Part shown: piece by piece, positions 36,299 to 44,800 of the stretch
How positions within the stretch are numbered: the first letter of the stretch is position 1
Layout of the letters: every line of letters starts with the position of its first letter
Assembly: GCF_025290035.1 (NCBI RefSeq)
Contig: NZ_JAMBKT010000001.1
Coordinates: forward strand, 181,139-245,138
Source of the DNA: Apilactobacillus sp.
GTDB taxonomy: Bacteria; Bacillota; Bacilli; Lactobacillales; Lactobacillaceae
Direction: 5' to 3'
DNA: 64,000 nucleotides
Position numbers and translations under genes: made by a program
Notes under the pieces: model-generated
The model's input: the letters and a program-made list of their open reading frames with translations, nothing else
Database searches by the model: none
Told to the model about the DNA's origin: nothing

Positions 36299-38527
36299 TT
36301 ACATAAATGGTCTTTTTACAACGTACACATCCGCAACATTTTTCAAGTGATCAATAATCATATCAAGCTGTTCTAAGTTTTTTACCCCTAATTTCAAAGA
36401 AATAGTAGCTGTTTTATCATGATCAACTTTTCCTTCAACGGAATTAAGTTGCTTGCAAACTGTACTTACCTTTTTAATAACATCATTTAAGATATTGCTT
36501 CTGTTGTATCCTTGAACCTCAACGTTAGCATTAAAGAAGGCATGGTTATCTGGTGAAATATTCCAAGTAACGCTAACTAATCTTTCATCATCATCATGAA
36601 TATTCGGACATTCACTTCTATGAACTGATACTCCGCGTCCCTTAGTAATATACCCAACCACTTTATCTCCTGGCACAGGTGAGCAACAATGACTTAGTCT
36701 TACCAGTAAGTTGTCTACTCCTTCAATTACGATTCCATCCGAAGGCTTTTTGTTTTTACTCGTTTTGTTACTATCATCAGTTGAATTATCAATAGTTTGA
36801 TGATTTTCTAGAATGTCTTTTTGTTGTTGTTCGATTCGTTGACGTTCTTTTTCATCCCTAATATCAGATGTTAAGACATTAACGATTCCATTAGGTTGTT
36901 TGTTGCCAAAACCAACTTCCGCATACATATCATTAACTTGATTGTAGTAAGTATTTTTCAATACTCGATCTAAGTTCTCTTTAGTTAAAACGCTGTTAAC
37001 ATCGAATCCAGCGTCACGGATTGCTTTCATCAATATTTCTTTTCCAGCGTTAACGTTTTTCTCGCGATCACGAGATTTAAAATATTGTTTAATCTTATGT
37101 TTAGCACGGCTGGTAGAAACCAAATTAATCCAATCTTGGCTAGGACCAGCAGAACTTGTGGATGTCATAATTTCGACAATATCTCCTGTTTGAATCTGAT
37201 AATCAAGTGGTTCAATTTTCCCATTAACACGAGAACCCACTGTATGGTTACCAACATCGGTATGAATTAAGTAAGCCATATCTAATGGTCCAGCACCCTT
37301 AGGTAGTTCCAAGACATCCCCTTGTGGGGTAAATGCATAAACATGATCTCCAAATAGGTCTCCCTTAACACTATCCATGAATTCAGAAGCGTTATCGGTG
37401 TCTTCTTGAAGTTCGATAATTCGTTTAAACCAATTCAAACGGTTATTATCAGTAGATTCCTTAACTTCATCAGTCATACCTTCTTTGTAAGCCCAATGAG
37501 CGGCAACCCCATATTCAGCAATTTGGTGCATTTCTTTAGTTCTAATTTGAACTTCTAAAGGTCTACCACCTGGTCCCACAACTGTAGTATGAAGAGATTG
37601 ATACATATTAGCCTTAGGCATTGCAATATAATCTTTAAATCTCCCTGGCATTGGAGACCATTTAGTATGAATTGCTCCTAAGACAGCATAACAATCCCTA
37701 ATAGAATCCACGATGCATCTAACAGCTAATAGGTCATAAATTTGTTCAAATTGCTTTTTCTTGGTAACCATTTTTCTGTAAACAGAGTAAAGATGCTTGG
37801 GTCTTCCATATACTTGGACATTCTTTAATCCCATTTGCTTTACTTGTGAGTTGACTTCATCAATTGCCTCAGTGATGTATGAAACTCTTTCATTTCTCTT
37901 TGAATTCATTAAATGGACAATTCGATAGTATTGTTGTGGGTTCAAATATCTTAGTGAGATATCTTCTAGTTCCCACTTAATTGTACCTATCCCTAAACGA
38001 TCAGCTAATGGTGCATAGATTTCTAGGGTTTCATTGGAAATACGACGTTGTTTTTCTGGTCTCAAATGTTTTAGCGTACGCATATTGTGTAATCTGTCAG
38101 CAAGCTTAACAATCATGACACGAATATCCTTACACATTGCTAACAATAATTTACGATGATTTTCTGCTAGCTGTTCTTGATTTGATTTGTACTTAATTTT
38201 ACCTAACTTTGTGACTCCATCAACTATTAGTTCAATATCATTGCCAAATAATTCACCAATATCTTCTAGTGATGCGCCCGTGTCTTCAACGACATCATGT
38301 AGTAATCCAGCACTAACGGTTTCTGGATCCATTCTCAATGTTGCAAGAATGCTTGCTACTTGAATTGGGTGGACAATATAAGGTTCACCGGATTGTCTAA
38401 ACTGGTCTTTATGACAGATTGACGCAAATTCATATGCTTTTTTTACAATCGCTACATGCTTTTTATTCATGTAGCTGGAAATTTCATTAAATAGATCTTC
38501 CTTAGACCAAATCTTATGTTCAGACAT
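36299..38527 (-). CDS. relA: Bifunctional (p)ppGpp synthetase/hydrolase (RSH, RelA/SpoT)
   Basis: Makes and degrades the stringent-response alarmone. 742 residues from the ATG at 38527. Hydrolase HD domain is intact: HPIQVASIL, LLHDVVEDT, VKLADRLHNMRTL. The synthetase domain is intact: YDLLAVRCIV, GRFKDYIAMPKANMYQSLH, VEIQIRT-like LEVQIRTKEMH. Then TGS (YAFTPQGDVLELPKG), the zinc-finger-type CCSPVPGD and RSECPNI region, and a C-terminal ACT domain. Start: TTG at 38533 is too close to AAGG; the ATG at 38527 has 8 bases. Both catalytic halves appear functional. Confidence 0.97.
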   Translation of the reverse strand: MSEHKIWSKEDLFNEISSYMNKKHVAIVKKAYEFASICHKDQFRQSGEPYIVHPIQVASILATLRMDPETVSAGLLHDVVEDTGASLEDIGELFGNDIELIVDGVTKLGKIKYKSNQEQLAENHRKLLLAMCKDIRVMIVKLADRLHNMRTLKHLRPEKQRRISNETLEIYAPLADRLGIGTIKWELEDISLRYLNPQQYYRIVHLMNSKRNERVSYITEAIDEVNSQVKQMGLKNVQVYGRPKHLYSVYRKMVTKKKQFEQIYDLLAVRCIVDSIRDCYAVLGAIHTKWSPMPGRFKDYIAMPKANMYQSLHTTVVGPGGRPLEVQIRTKEMHQIAEYGVAAHWAYKEGMTDEVKESTDNNRLNWFKRIIELQEDTDNASEFMDSVKGDLFGDHVYAFTPQGDVLELPKGAGPLDMAYLIHTDVGNHTVGSRVNGKIEPLDYQIQTGDIVEIMTSTSSAGPSQDWINLVSTSRAKHKIKQYFKSRDREKNVNAGKEILMKAIRDAGFDVNSVLTKENLDRVLKNTYYNQVNDMYAEVGFGNKQPNGIVNVLTSDIRDEKERQRIEQQQKDILENHQTIDNSTDDSNKTSKNKKPSDGIVIEGVDNLLVRLSHCCSPVPGDKVVGYITKGRGVSVHRSECPNIHDDDERLVSVTWNISPDNHAFFNANVEVQGYNRSNILNDVIKKVSTVCKQLNSVEGKVDHDKTATISLKLGVKNLEQLDMIIDHLKNVADVYVVKRPFM

Positions 38528-38570
38528 TTCCAAAACCTTCTTCCAATCGTTTATTTCATTTATTTTATCA

Positions 38571-39314
38571 CTAATTATATAAATTTAGTTCCTTACAAAC
38601 TGATAATGCTGATAGAAAATAAAATGGTGCGGTTTCAGTTCTTAAAATTCGAGGACCTAGACCACAAGTTTGATAACCCTTTTCACTTAGAAAACTAACT
38701 TCTTTAGGAGAAATTCCACCTTCGGGTCCAAAAAACATCGCGATAGATTCTCCATCCTCAGTATTTTCAAGAGTTTTAATTAAATCAGATTTTTCTCCTT
38801 GCTTAGCTGATTCTTCATATGCAATTAATTTATGGTCGAATTCAATCTCACTTAATTCTTTTAACGAATTAATGTATTCAACAACCGGAATCACATTTCG
38901 ATGTGATTGTTCTGCAGCACTTTTGGCAATCTTAGCTAATCTTTGAATCTTTTTGTCAGCTTTATTTTTCCACTTTGCAATAGCCCATTCCGTAGGAACA
39001 AAAATAACTTTGCTAACCCCTAACTCTGTTGCTTTTTGAACAATCAACTCTGCCTTTTCTTTTTTAGGTAATCCACAAACAATTGTTGCTTGAATTGGTA
39101 GCTCAACATCACTGTCAATTTGACTAATTACATTCGCAATATTATTTTCTTGATCAACAATTTCAGCAATATAAAGTTTGTGACTATCATCTACAATCTC
39201 AAATTGATTGCCCTCGCCAGATCTTAGAACTGACATAAAATGATGTGCAATATCATCACTCACTTGAAAAGTTTGATCAACGTTTAAATTTTCATTAGTG
39301 AAATAGTGTTGCAT
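38571..39314 (-). CDS. rsmE: 16S rRNA (uracil(1498)-N3)-methyltransferase RsmE
   Basis: SPOUT-class SAM methyltransferase modifying U1498 in 16S rRNA. 247 residues: N-terminal PUA-like domain (about 1-70), then the knotted domain with CGLPKKEKAELIVQKATELGV, SAEQSHRN, and the SAM-binding FFGPEGGISPKEV and GLGPRILRTETAPFY near the C-terminus. It starts three bases after the prmA stop and is probably translated from the same message. Confidence 0.96.
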   Translation of the reverse strand: MQHYFTNENLNVDQTFQVSDDIAHHFMSVLRSGEGNQFEIVDDSHKLYIAEIVDQENNIANVISQIDSDVELPIQATIVCGLPKKEKAELIVQKATELGVSKVIFVPTEWAIAKWKNKADKKIQRLAKIAKSAAEQSHRNVIPVVEYINSLKELSEIEFDHKLIAYEESAKQGEKSDLIKTLENTEDGESIAMFFGPEGGISPKEVSFLSEKGYQTCGLGPRILRTETAPFYFLSALSVCKELNLYN

Positions 39315-39317
39315 AAC

Positions 39318-40202
39318 TTATTCGTCATCCCTTCTTAAATGAGCAATAATTCCTCGCCAATCACCTAGAGTAGTTACTTGGTCTATTACGTATTGATTGT
39401 TTTCTAAAGTTTCTAATGTAATTGATAATTTATCTTTAATAATACCAGAAATAATGATCTTCCCGCCTTCATTAAGGTTGTTAGCAGCCTGTGGAATTAA
39501 TGGTAAAACCGCTTCTGGTAGCATATTTGCTAGAATGATATCTGCTTTCTTAGATATACCATCTAATAAACTGTTTTTATCAACAAAGATGTCATTTTCA
39601 AATCCATTTAAAGCGACGTTTTTCTTTGCAGAATCGACAGCATCGTCATCATAATCATAAGCACTAATTTCTCCAGCACCAAGTAATTTAGCAGCAATAC
39701 TTAAGACCCCAGAACCAGTACCGACATCTAGGATACTTTCATTTTCACGAATTGCTGATTCAATCGCTTGTAAACATAATACAGTGGTTGGATGCACACC
39801 GGTTCCAAAAGCTTTTTTAGGATCTAATTTTATTACTAATTCACCATCAAACTCTTTCACATAGTTTTCCCAAACTGGTGAGATAGTTAAGAATTTAGTA
39901 ATTCTCTTAGCATGATAATACTTTTCCCATTCTGAACTCCATTTATCATCATTCAAATTCTTAGTAATCACCTTGGCTTCACCTGGGTTCAAGCCAAATT
40001 CTGCCAATTGTGAAACTCTTGATTGGATTGCTGGAACCTTTGATTCAATATCAAAATCCTCTGGAAAATAAGAATTAATACTTAAAGTATCTTCATCAAT
40101 AGTATCAAGTTCAACTCCAAGTGATCCAAACTCCATTAAGATATTGATTACTGCATCTTGTGATTCATCATTAGTTAATACTGAAATTTCTGTCCATTCC
40201 AT
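39318..40202 (-). CDS. prmA: Ribosomal protein L11 methyltransferase PrmA
   Basis: SAM-dependent methyltransferase that trimethylates L11. 294 residues from the ATG at 40202. N-terminal substrate-recognition domain (MEWTEISVLTNDESQD), linker, and class I methyltransferase domain with KAFGTGVHPTT, SILDVGTGSGVLSI and ILANMLPEAVLPL (NxxxP-type motif). The ATG at 40208 is only 3 bases from GGGG, so the internal one is preferred. Pairs with rsmE downstream, as in most lactobacilli. Confidence 0.96.
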   Translation of the reverse strand: MEWTEISVLTNDESQDAVINILMEFGSLGVELDTIDEDTLSINSYFPEDFDIESKVPAIQSRVSQLAEFGLNPGEAKVITKNLNDDKWSSEWEKYYHAKRITKFLTISPVWENYVKEFDGELVIKLDPKKAFGTGVHPTTVLCLQAIESAIRENESILDVGTGSGVLSIAAKLLGAGEISAYDYDDDAVDSAKKNVALNGFENDIFVDKNSLLDGISKKADIILANMLPEAVLPLIPQAANNLNEGGKIIISGIIKDKLSITLETLENNQYVIDQVTTLGDWRGIIAHLRRDDE

Positions 40203-40228
40203 TGCCATACTCCCCTGTTAACTTTTTA

Positions 40229-40256
40229 CAAAAAAAGTGCATCCATATGGACACAC
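40229..40256 (-). terminator. Terminator between the 40.3-kb small gene and prmA
   Basis: A nearly palindromic hairpin (GTGTGTCCAT with its complement, two G-T pairs) followed by seven T on the minus strand, 18 bases after the small gene's stop. Confidence 0.8.
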
Positions 40257-40273
40257 TCCGTTAATTTAACTTA

Positions 40274-40600
40274 TTACTTAGACTCAGCTTGTGCCTTTTG
40301 CAGCTTAAGTTGTTTCAATTTTTCCTCATGTTGTTGTAAGTGTGATTCTAAGTACAACATTAGTGAATTTTCGTCTTTGAAAATACGAGGATGTTTTTGT
40401 TTATGAAGTCTTAAGTCAATTTCATTAATTTTTTGTCTACCAGTCCATTTATGACCGTATCTAATGATTAGTCGATTATCCAAGTTTTTCTTTCCAAATC
40501 TAAACACATAAACATTATCAGGAGTAAGCAATGGTCTAATATAAGTCTTTTTGTAATAGTATCCATTATCTCTCAAAAACTTTTTTGTACGATTAAGCAT
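40274..40600 (-). CDS. Uncharacterised 108-residue basic protein
   Basis: I do not recognise this gene. From the ATG at 40600, which follows GGAGGTG at 6 bases, it encodes 108 residues rich in Lys, Arg and Tyr. The first 60 residues carry RTKKFLRDNGYYYKKTY and an aromatic-basic core (FRFGKKN, RYGHKW). The last 40 are a predicted coiled coil with Gln, Glu and Lys (LESHLQQHEEKLKQLKLQKA). No membrane segment, signal or cysteine is seen. The ideal ribosome-binding site and a dedicated terminator argue that it is real. The basic charge would suit a nucleic acid or ribosome contact, but this is inference only. Confidence 0.75.
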   Translation of the reverse strand: MLNRTKKFLRDNGYYYKKTYIRPLLTPDNVYVFRFGKKNLDNRLIIRYGHKWTGRQKINEIDLRLHKQKHPRIFKDENSLMLYLESHLQQHEEKLKQLKLQKAQAESK

Positions 40601-40716
40601 TATTAACACCTCCATTTTCGTATTATTTATTTAATAAAGCATAAATCTGTCCATAAATCATTCTATATAAATTTTATATTAAGTTTGACCAATTGTCTAC
40701 CTATAAAAGCATAAAG

Positions 40717-40759
40717 AAAAGCGCTGAAATTTCAATATTTAGAAAGAACTCAGCGCTTT
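40717..40759 (-). terminator. Terminator of the 40.8-kb membrane protein gene
   Basis: AAAGCGCTGA paired with TCAGCGCTTT across a loop of about 21 bases, followed by T-rich sequence, seven bases after the stop. Confidence 0.82.
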
Positions 40760-40765
40760 ACGATT

Positions 40766-41506
40766 TTATTTTACGTCACCAACATCAATTGCTTGGTGTT
40801 TTAAGTTTTTAAAGATATGTTTATCAGCAATTCCAGTAATTCCACCTTGGAAGAAGAATGCAAAGATTGTTCCTAATCCAAAGTTATTAAATTGATGAGT
40901 AATAATAATAGCAATGATTGCCATTAATGTTGGTGGAATGTATGAGAACCACATTGCCTTTGAAGCATTTCCATTGCAGTATTTAAATCTTAAAATTTGC
41001 ATTAAATCATCTGCAGGATGTAAAGCAATGTTAACACGTTGGTAAATTGAAATTGCGATTGCAATAAATGAAACACCAACGAAGTTTAATAGAACATATA
41101 AAACAGTCATTAACCAACCGTGTGCATCAGGTAACCAATTAGTAACGATTCCGTTAAAGTAATTAATTAGCAATGAGAATGGTCCTAAAAACGCAGCATT
41201 TCCAAGAACTCTACTCCAGCTCCATTTACCAACTAAAATAGAGTTTAATACAGTAATCAACATTCCTAATCCAAAGAATGCCCAGAATAATACCCATTTA
41301 CCATTACCTAAAACCGCAAATCCTAGGTTATTTTCAGCAGCAGTCCAATATGCTGATCCTAAGAATGATGGGTGAATCTTAGCACTAGTTACTAATGTTA
41401 AAACATTCCCCATTGAATTAATAACCAAAGATACTAAAAAGTAGATGATAGCACTAGTCCATGAAATAGTTCTTTTAGTTTTGTTAGCACTTCCATTAAT
41501 TTGCAT
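40766..41506 (-). CDS. Multi-pass membrane protein, possibly YczE/YyaS-like
   Basis: A 246-residue protein with five or six predicted transmembrane segments (about 16-38, 72-92, 105-125, 133-155, 185-205, 208-225), a positively charged N-terminus (NKTKRT) and the cytosolic-looking loop IALHPADDLMQILRFKYCNG between segments four and five. The layout resembles the YczE/YyaS/YitT superfamily of uncharacterised permease-like proteins, but I see no decisive motif. It stands alone between its own terminator and the 333-base gap, so it is probably monocistronic. Confidence 0.7.
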   Translation of the reverse strand: MQINGSANKTKRTISWTSAIIYFLVSLVINSMGNVLTLVTSAKIHPSFLGSAYWTAAENNLGFAVLGNGKWVLFWAFFGLGMLITVLNSILVGKWSWSRVLGNAAFLGPFSLLINYFNGIVTNWLPDAHGWLMTVLYVLLNFVGVSFIAIAISIYQRVNIALHPADDLMQILRFKYCNGNASKAMWFSYIPPTLMAIIAIIITHQFNNFGLGTIFAFFFQGGITGIADKHIFKNLKHQAIDVGDVK

Positions 41507-41839
41507 GATAACAATACCCCTTTATCCCTAAATAGTTTTAATTTGTGAAACTTTTATCTATTATTAATATATATAATGTCCACCTATAACTTAGTTAAAT
41601 TTAGCACAAACTTTTAAAAGTTGCTTAAACCCTCTTTAAAAGTAAGTTTTCATAAGATATTTAAACTAATATTTATAAATATCATAATCTGATATTACTT
41701 AGTTTGTACATAAAATAACTTATATTTAGTTTGTGAACTTTATAACAAAATAAATTATAAACCATTTTCTATATAAAATAAACCCCTTTTTAATATTTTT
41801 TCAAACAAAAAAGCATTGAATATTATTCAATGCTTTTTC
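41507..41839. other. AT-rich intergenic region without a gene
   Basis: A 333-base stretch with no credible coding frame. It must hold the promoter of the membrane-protein gene at 41506; a candidate -10 is in the TATATA tract near 41560-41570. The left-hand end contains the terminator of the giant gene (41807-41838). TTAGTTTGT occurs twice within about 35 bases (near 41700 and 41728), which could be paired operator halves. I see nothing else. Confidence 0.6.
41807..41838 (-). terminator. Terminator of the giant teichoic acid gene
   Basis: GGAAAAAGCATTGAATA forms a stem with its complement, T run on the minus strand, overlapping the last bases of the gene's stop region. Confidence 0.9.
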
Positions 41840-44800
41840 CTATTTTGTTAAATCAAATATGTTTACCCAATAAGAGTTACTGTTTAATCTAATCAATGCA
41901 AATGAGTCACCCACTTGTTCATTAAAGTGAGAATCGATTAAATGCATTTCCTTAAGCACTTGCACTTTTTGATCGCCATCAACATTCTTTGCAAATTTTA
42001 TATCCTTAAAGTCTGCGAAGTCTTTTTCAGGCTCCCATAATGCTGAACCATCTTTTACAATCATTGTCTTTTCTAAATTGTAATCTGAAAGATTATCATT
42101 CTCAACTGGTTCCAAACTATGCTTGCTTAACATCTTTTCTACTGCTCGTTTAGATGCATTTCCATCCATCCATGATGCATATTTATCAAAGAATGCCATG
42201 TACTTTTCGTTTGGTTGCCAATCATCTAAAATCTCTTTTAGATTGGATACAACATCTTGAGTTGTTTTAACCATTGGTCCAGGAGCTTCTTTAACGAAGT
42301 CAAAATAGAATCCACGAATTTCATTCGCATATGCATCTAAATCATACGTGAAGAAAATCATTGGTCGTTTCAATGTTGCATAATCGAACATTACAGAAGA
42401 ATAATCAGTAATTAAAACGTCACTAATTAAATATAAATCTGCAATATCTGGGTATTGACTTACATCCAAAGCGATATCAGTATAACTTGATAAGTCTAGA
42501 TTGTTTGAAATTAAGTAATGTGTTCTAACTAAAACTAAAACATCACTACCAAAAGTATTCTTAATTTGATCTAAATCAAGATGTAATTTAGCTGTAAACT
42601 CATCATTTTTAACGTACTCATTATCGCGCCATGTTGGTGCGTACAATACAACCTTTTTATTGCTATTGATATTTAGTGATTGTTTAATTCTTTCAATATC
42701 ATCAGTTGTATGATTAATTAATACATCATTTCTTGGGTATCCATCTAATTGCATTTGATTTGCTTTCATTCTAAATGCTCGTTGCATAATCTTAACTGAA
42801 TACATATTAGGAGCAATCAATCTTGACCATCTGTTATCATCTTTAAAAACATCTTTATGATACTTTTGTGCATTCATTCCTGGCATTGTTACTTTCATAA
42901 CATCAGCTGCCAGTGTTTTTAACGGTGTTCCATGCCAAGTTTGTAAAACAATAGTATCTTCACTAGGTTGCCATCTAAATGGTCTTCTAACATTGGTTAC
43001 CCAATATTTAGCTCTAGCTTGTTTCCAAATACTACTAAACCCAAAGCGAAGAATATATGGAATTTTATTATCAATGAAGTATTGCTTATCTTCATTATTA
43101 ACATTCCAATATAGTTTATATTGTGGATAATTATCCCTCATGTATTCATAGATAGCTTTAGGGTTATCTGAATATTGAGTTCCAAAGAAACTTTCAAAAA
43201 TAACAATGTTCTTCTTTGATAATTTCTTGGATAACCAATTTAAAATTTCCGCTTGTAAATAATTAGTATTAAAGAAATGACCAATTTTTCTAGTAATCAA
43301 CTTATCATCAGGCTCTTGATCTAATTCAGTATCGTTAGTATTTAAGACGGTTTCAACAACTTGCTTTGTTGCTGTTCCTCCATCCCCATATTGTGCGAAC
43401 TCTGTATAGAACTGATCTAATTGTTCTTTATATTGGTCATGAACACTATTTAAATTAGCTAAGCTATCAATTAATTTATTTTCATCATAAACAATTGGAC
43501 CAGGCATTTGTTTATCATAATCTAGATAAACACCACGATTTTCTTCATCTAAATACCAGTCTTTATCATATGCATAAAAAATCATAGGTCGTTTTAAATG
43601 AGCAAAATCAAACATAACTGATGAATAATCGGTTACCAACGTATCAGCAATTAGATATAAGTCATTAATGTTGTCATAGTCACTAACATCATAGACAAAT
43701 CCAGGATTAGAATAAAAACTATTTGAGTGTGCTACAAAATAATGCAATCTAACTAATAATACATAATCATCAGAAAGTTTTTCTTGTAGTTTATCTAGGT
43801 CCAATTTAAAGTCAAATCCAGCATCCGCTCTATAGGTTGGAGCATATAAGATAACTTTTTTATCTAACGGAATACCAATTTTATTCTTAATTTGATTACA
43901 ATAATCAACATTGTTGTTGGTATACAATTCATCATTTCTAGGAAAACCAGATTTAATAATCTTTTGACTATAATTAAATGCCTTGCTTGCAGTTCTTGCC
44001 ATATAGTCTGATGGAACAACTAAATAGTCCCAACGACGATTACGGCTAGCAAAAAGGTTTTGAATCTTCTTTGTTCCAAATTTAAAGTGTGGTTCATCAT
44101 AACCCATGTGCTTTAAAAATGTTCCATGAAGAGTTTCTACTTCAATTTGTCCCTTTCGCTTAGCATATCTATTTGGCATATTTGTATTCTGAATAATATA
44201 TTTAGCAACCGCTAAGTAATACCAATATTTAAAGCTATTAACCTTTACTTTATCAGCATTCCCACTGATTTTTGTTTCAACGTTATTGAAAATCCAAACA
44301 GTTTTTATTTCAGGATGCTCTTTAACTACATATTCATACATCAATCTTTCATTGCTATCGAATTTAGAAGACCAATATGAATCGAAAATCATAATTTTTC
44401 TTAGCGGTAGAAATCTCATTAAAGGATATAGCAATGAGTATGATAGTGATCTAAGTGATTTTTTAGAATCAATTAGTTTAAAGAATGGCTGGTTAATACA
44501 TAATAAGATGTTTTTATCAGCATCTTTTTTCACTTCATATTTAACAACTGTTTTGCCTTTGAAAGGTAAATCAGTTAACCCAATCTTGGCTTTTTTCGCA
44601 TACTTAATTCGATAAATATCTACTCGATTTTCATTATAGATGTACGCCTTAAATTGATAATCTCCGCTTAAAAGATTTAGCTGCGTTTTTTGATCGTTGG
44701 TTAACTCGTAATTGAAAGATAAAATACCTTCATTAAATTTCAAATCGTTATTATCTTTATTAAGAACAACTCTGGTTTGCTTATCCTTACTAATCATTTC

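Noticed and set aside
41507..41839. A small gene or origin-like element in the 333-base AT-rich gap
   Set aside because: No frame with a ribosome-binding site, no DnaA boxes recognised; high AT content alone is not evidence.
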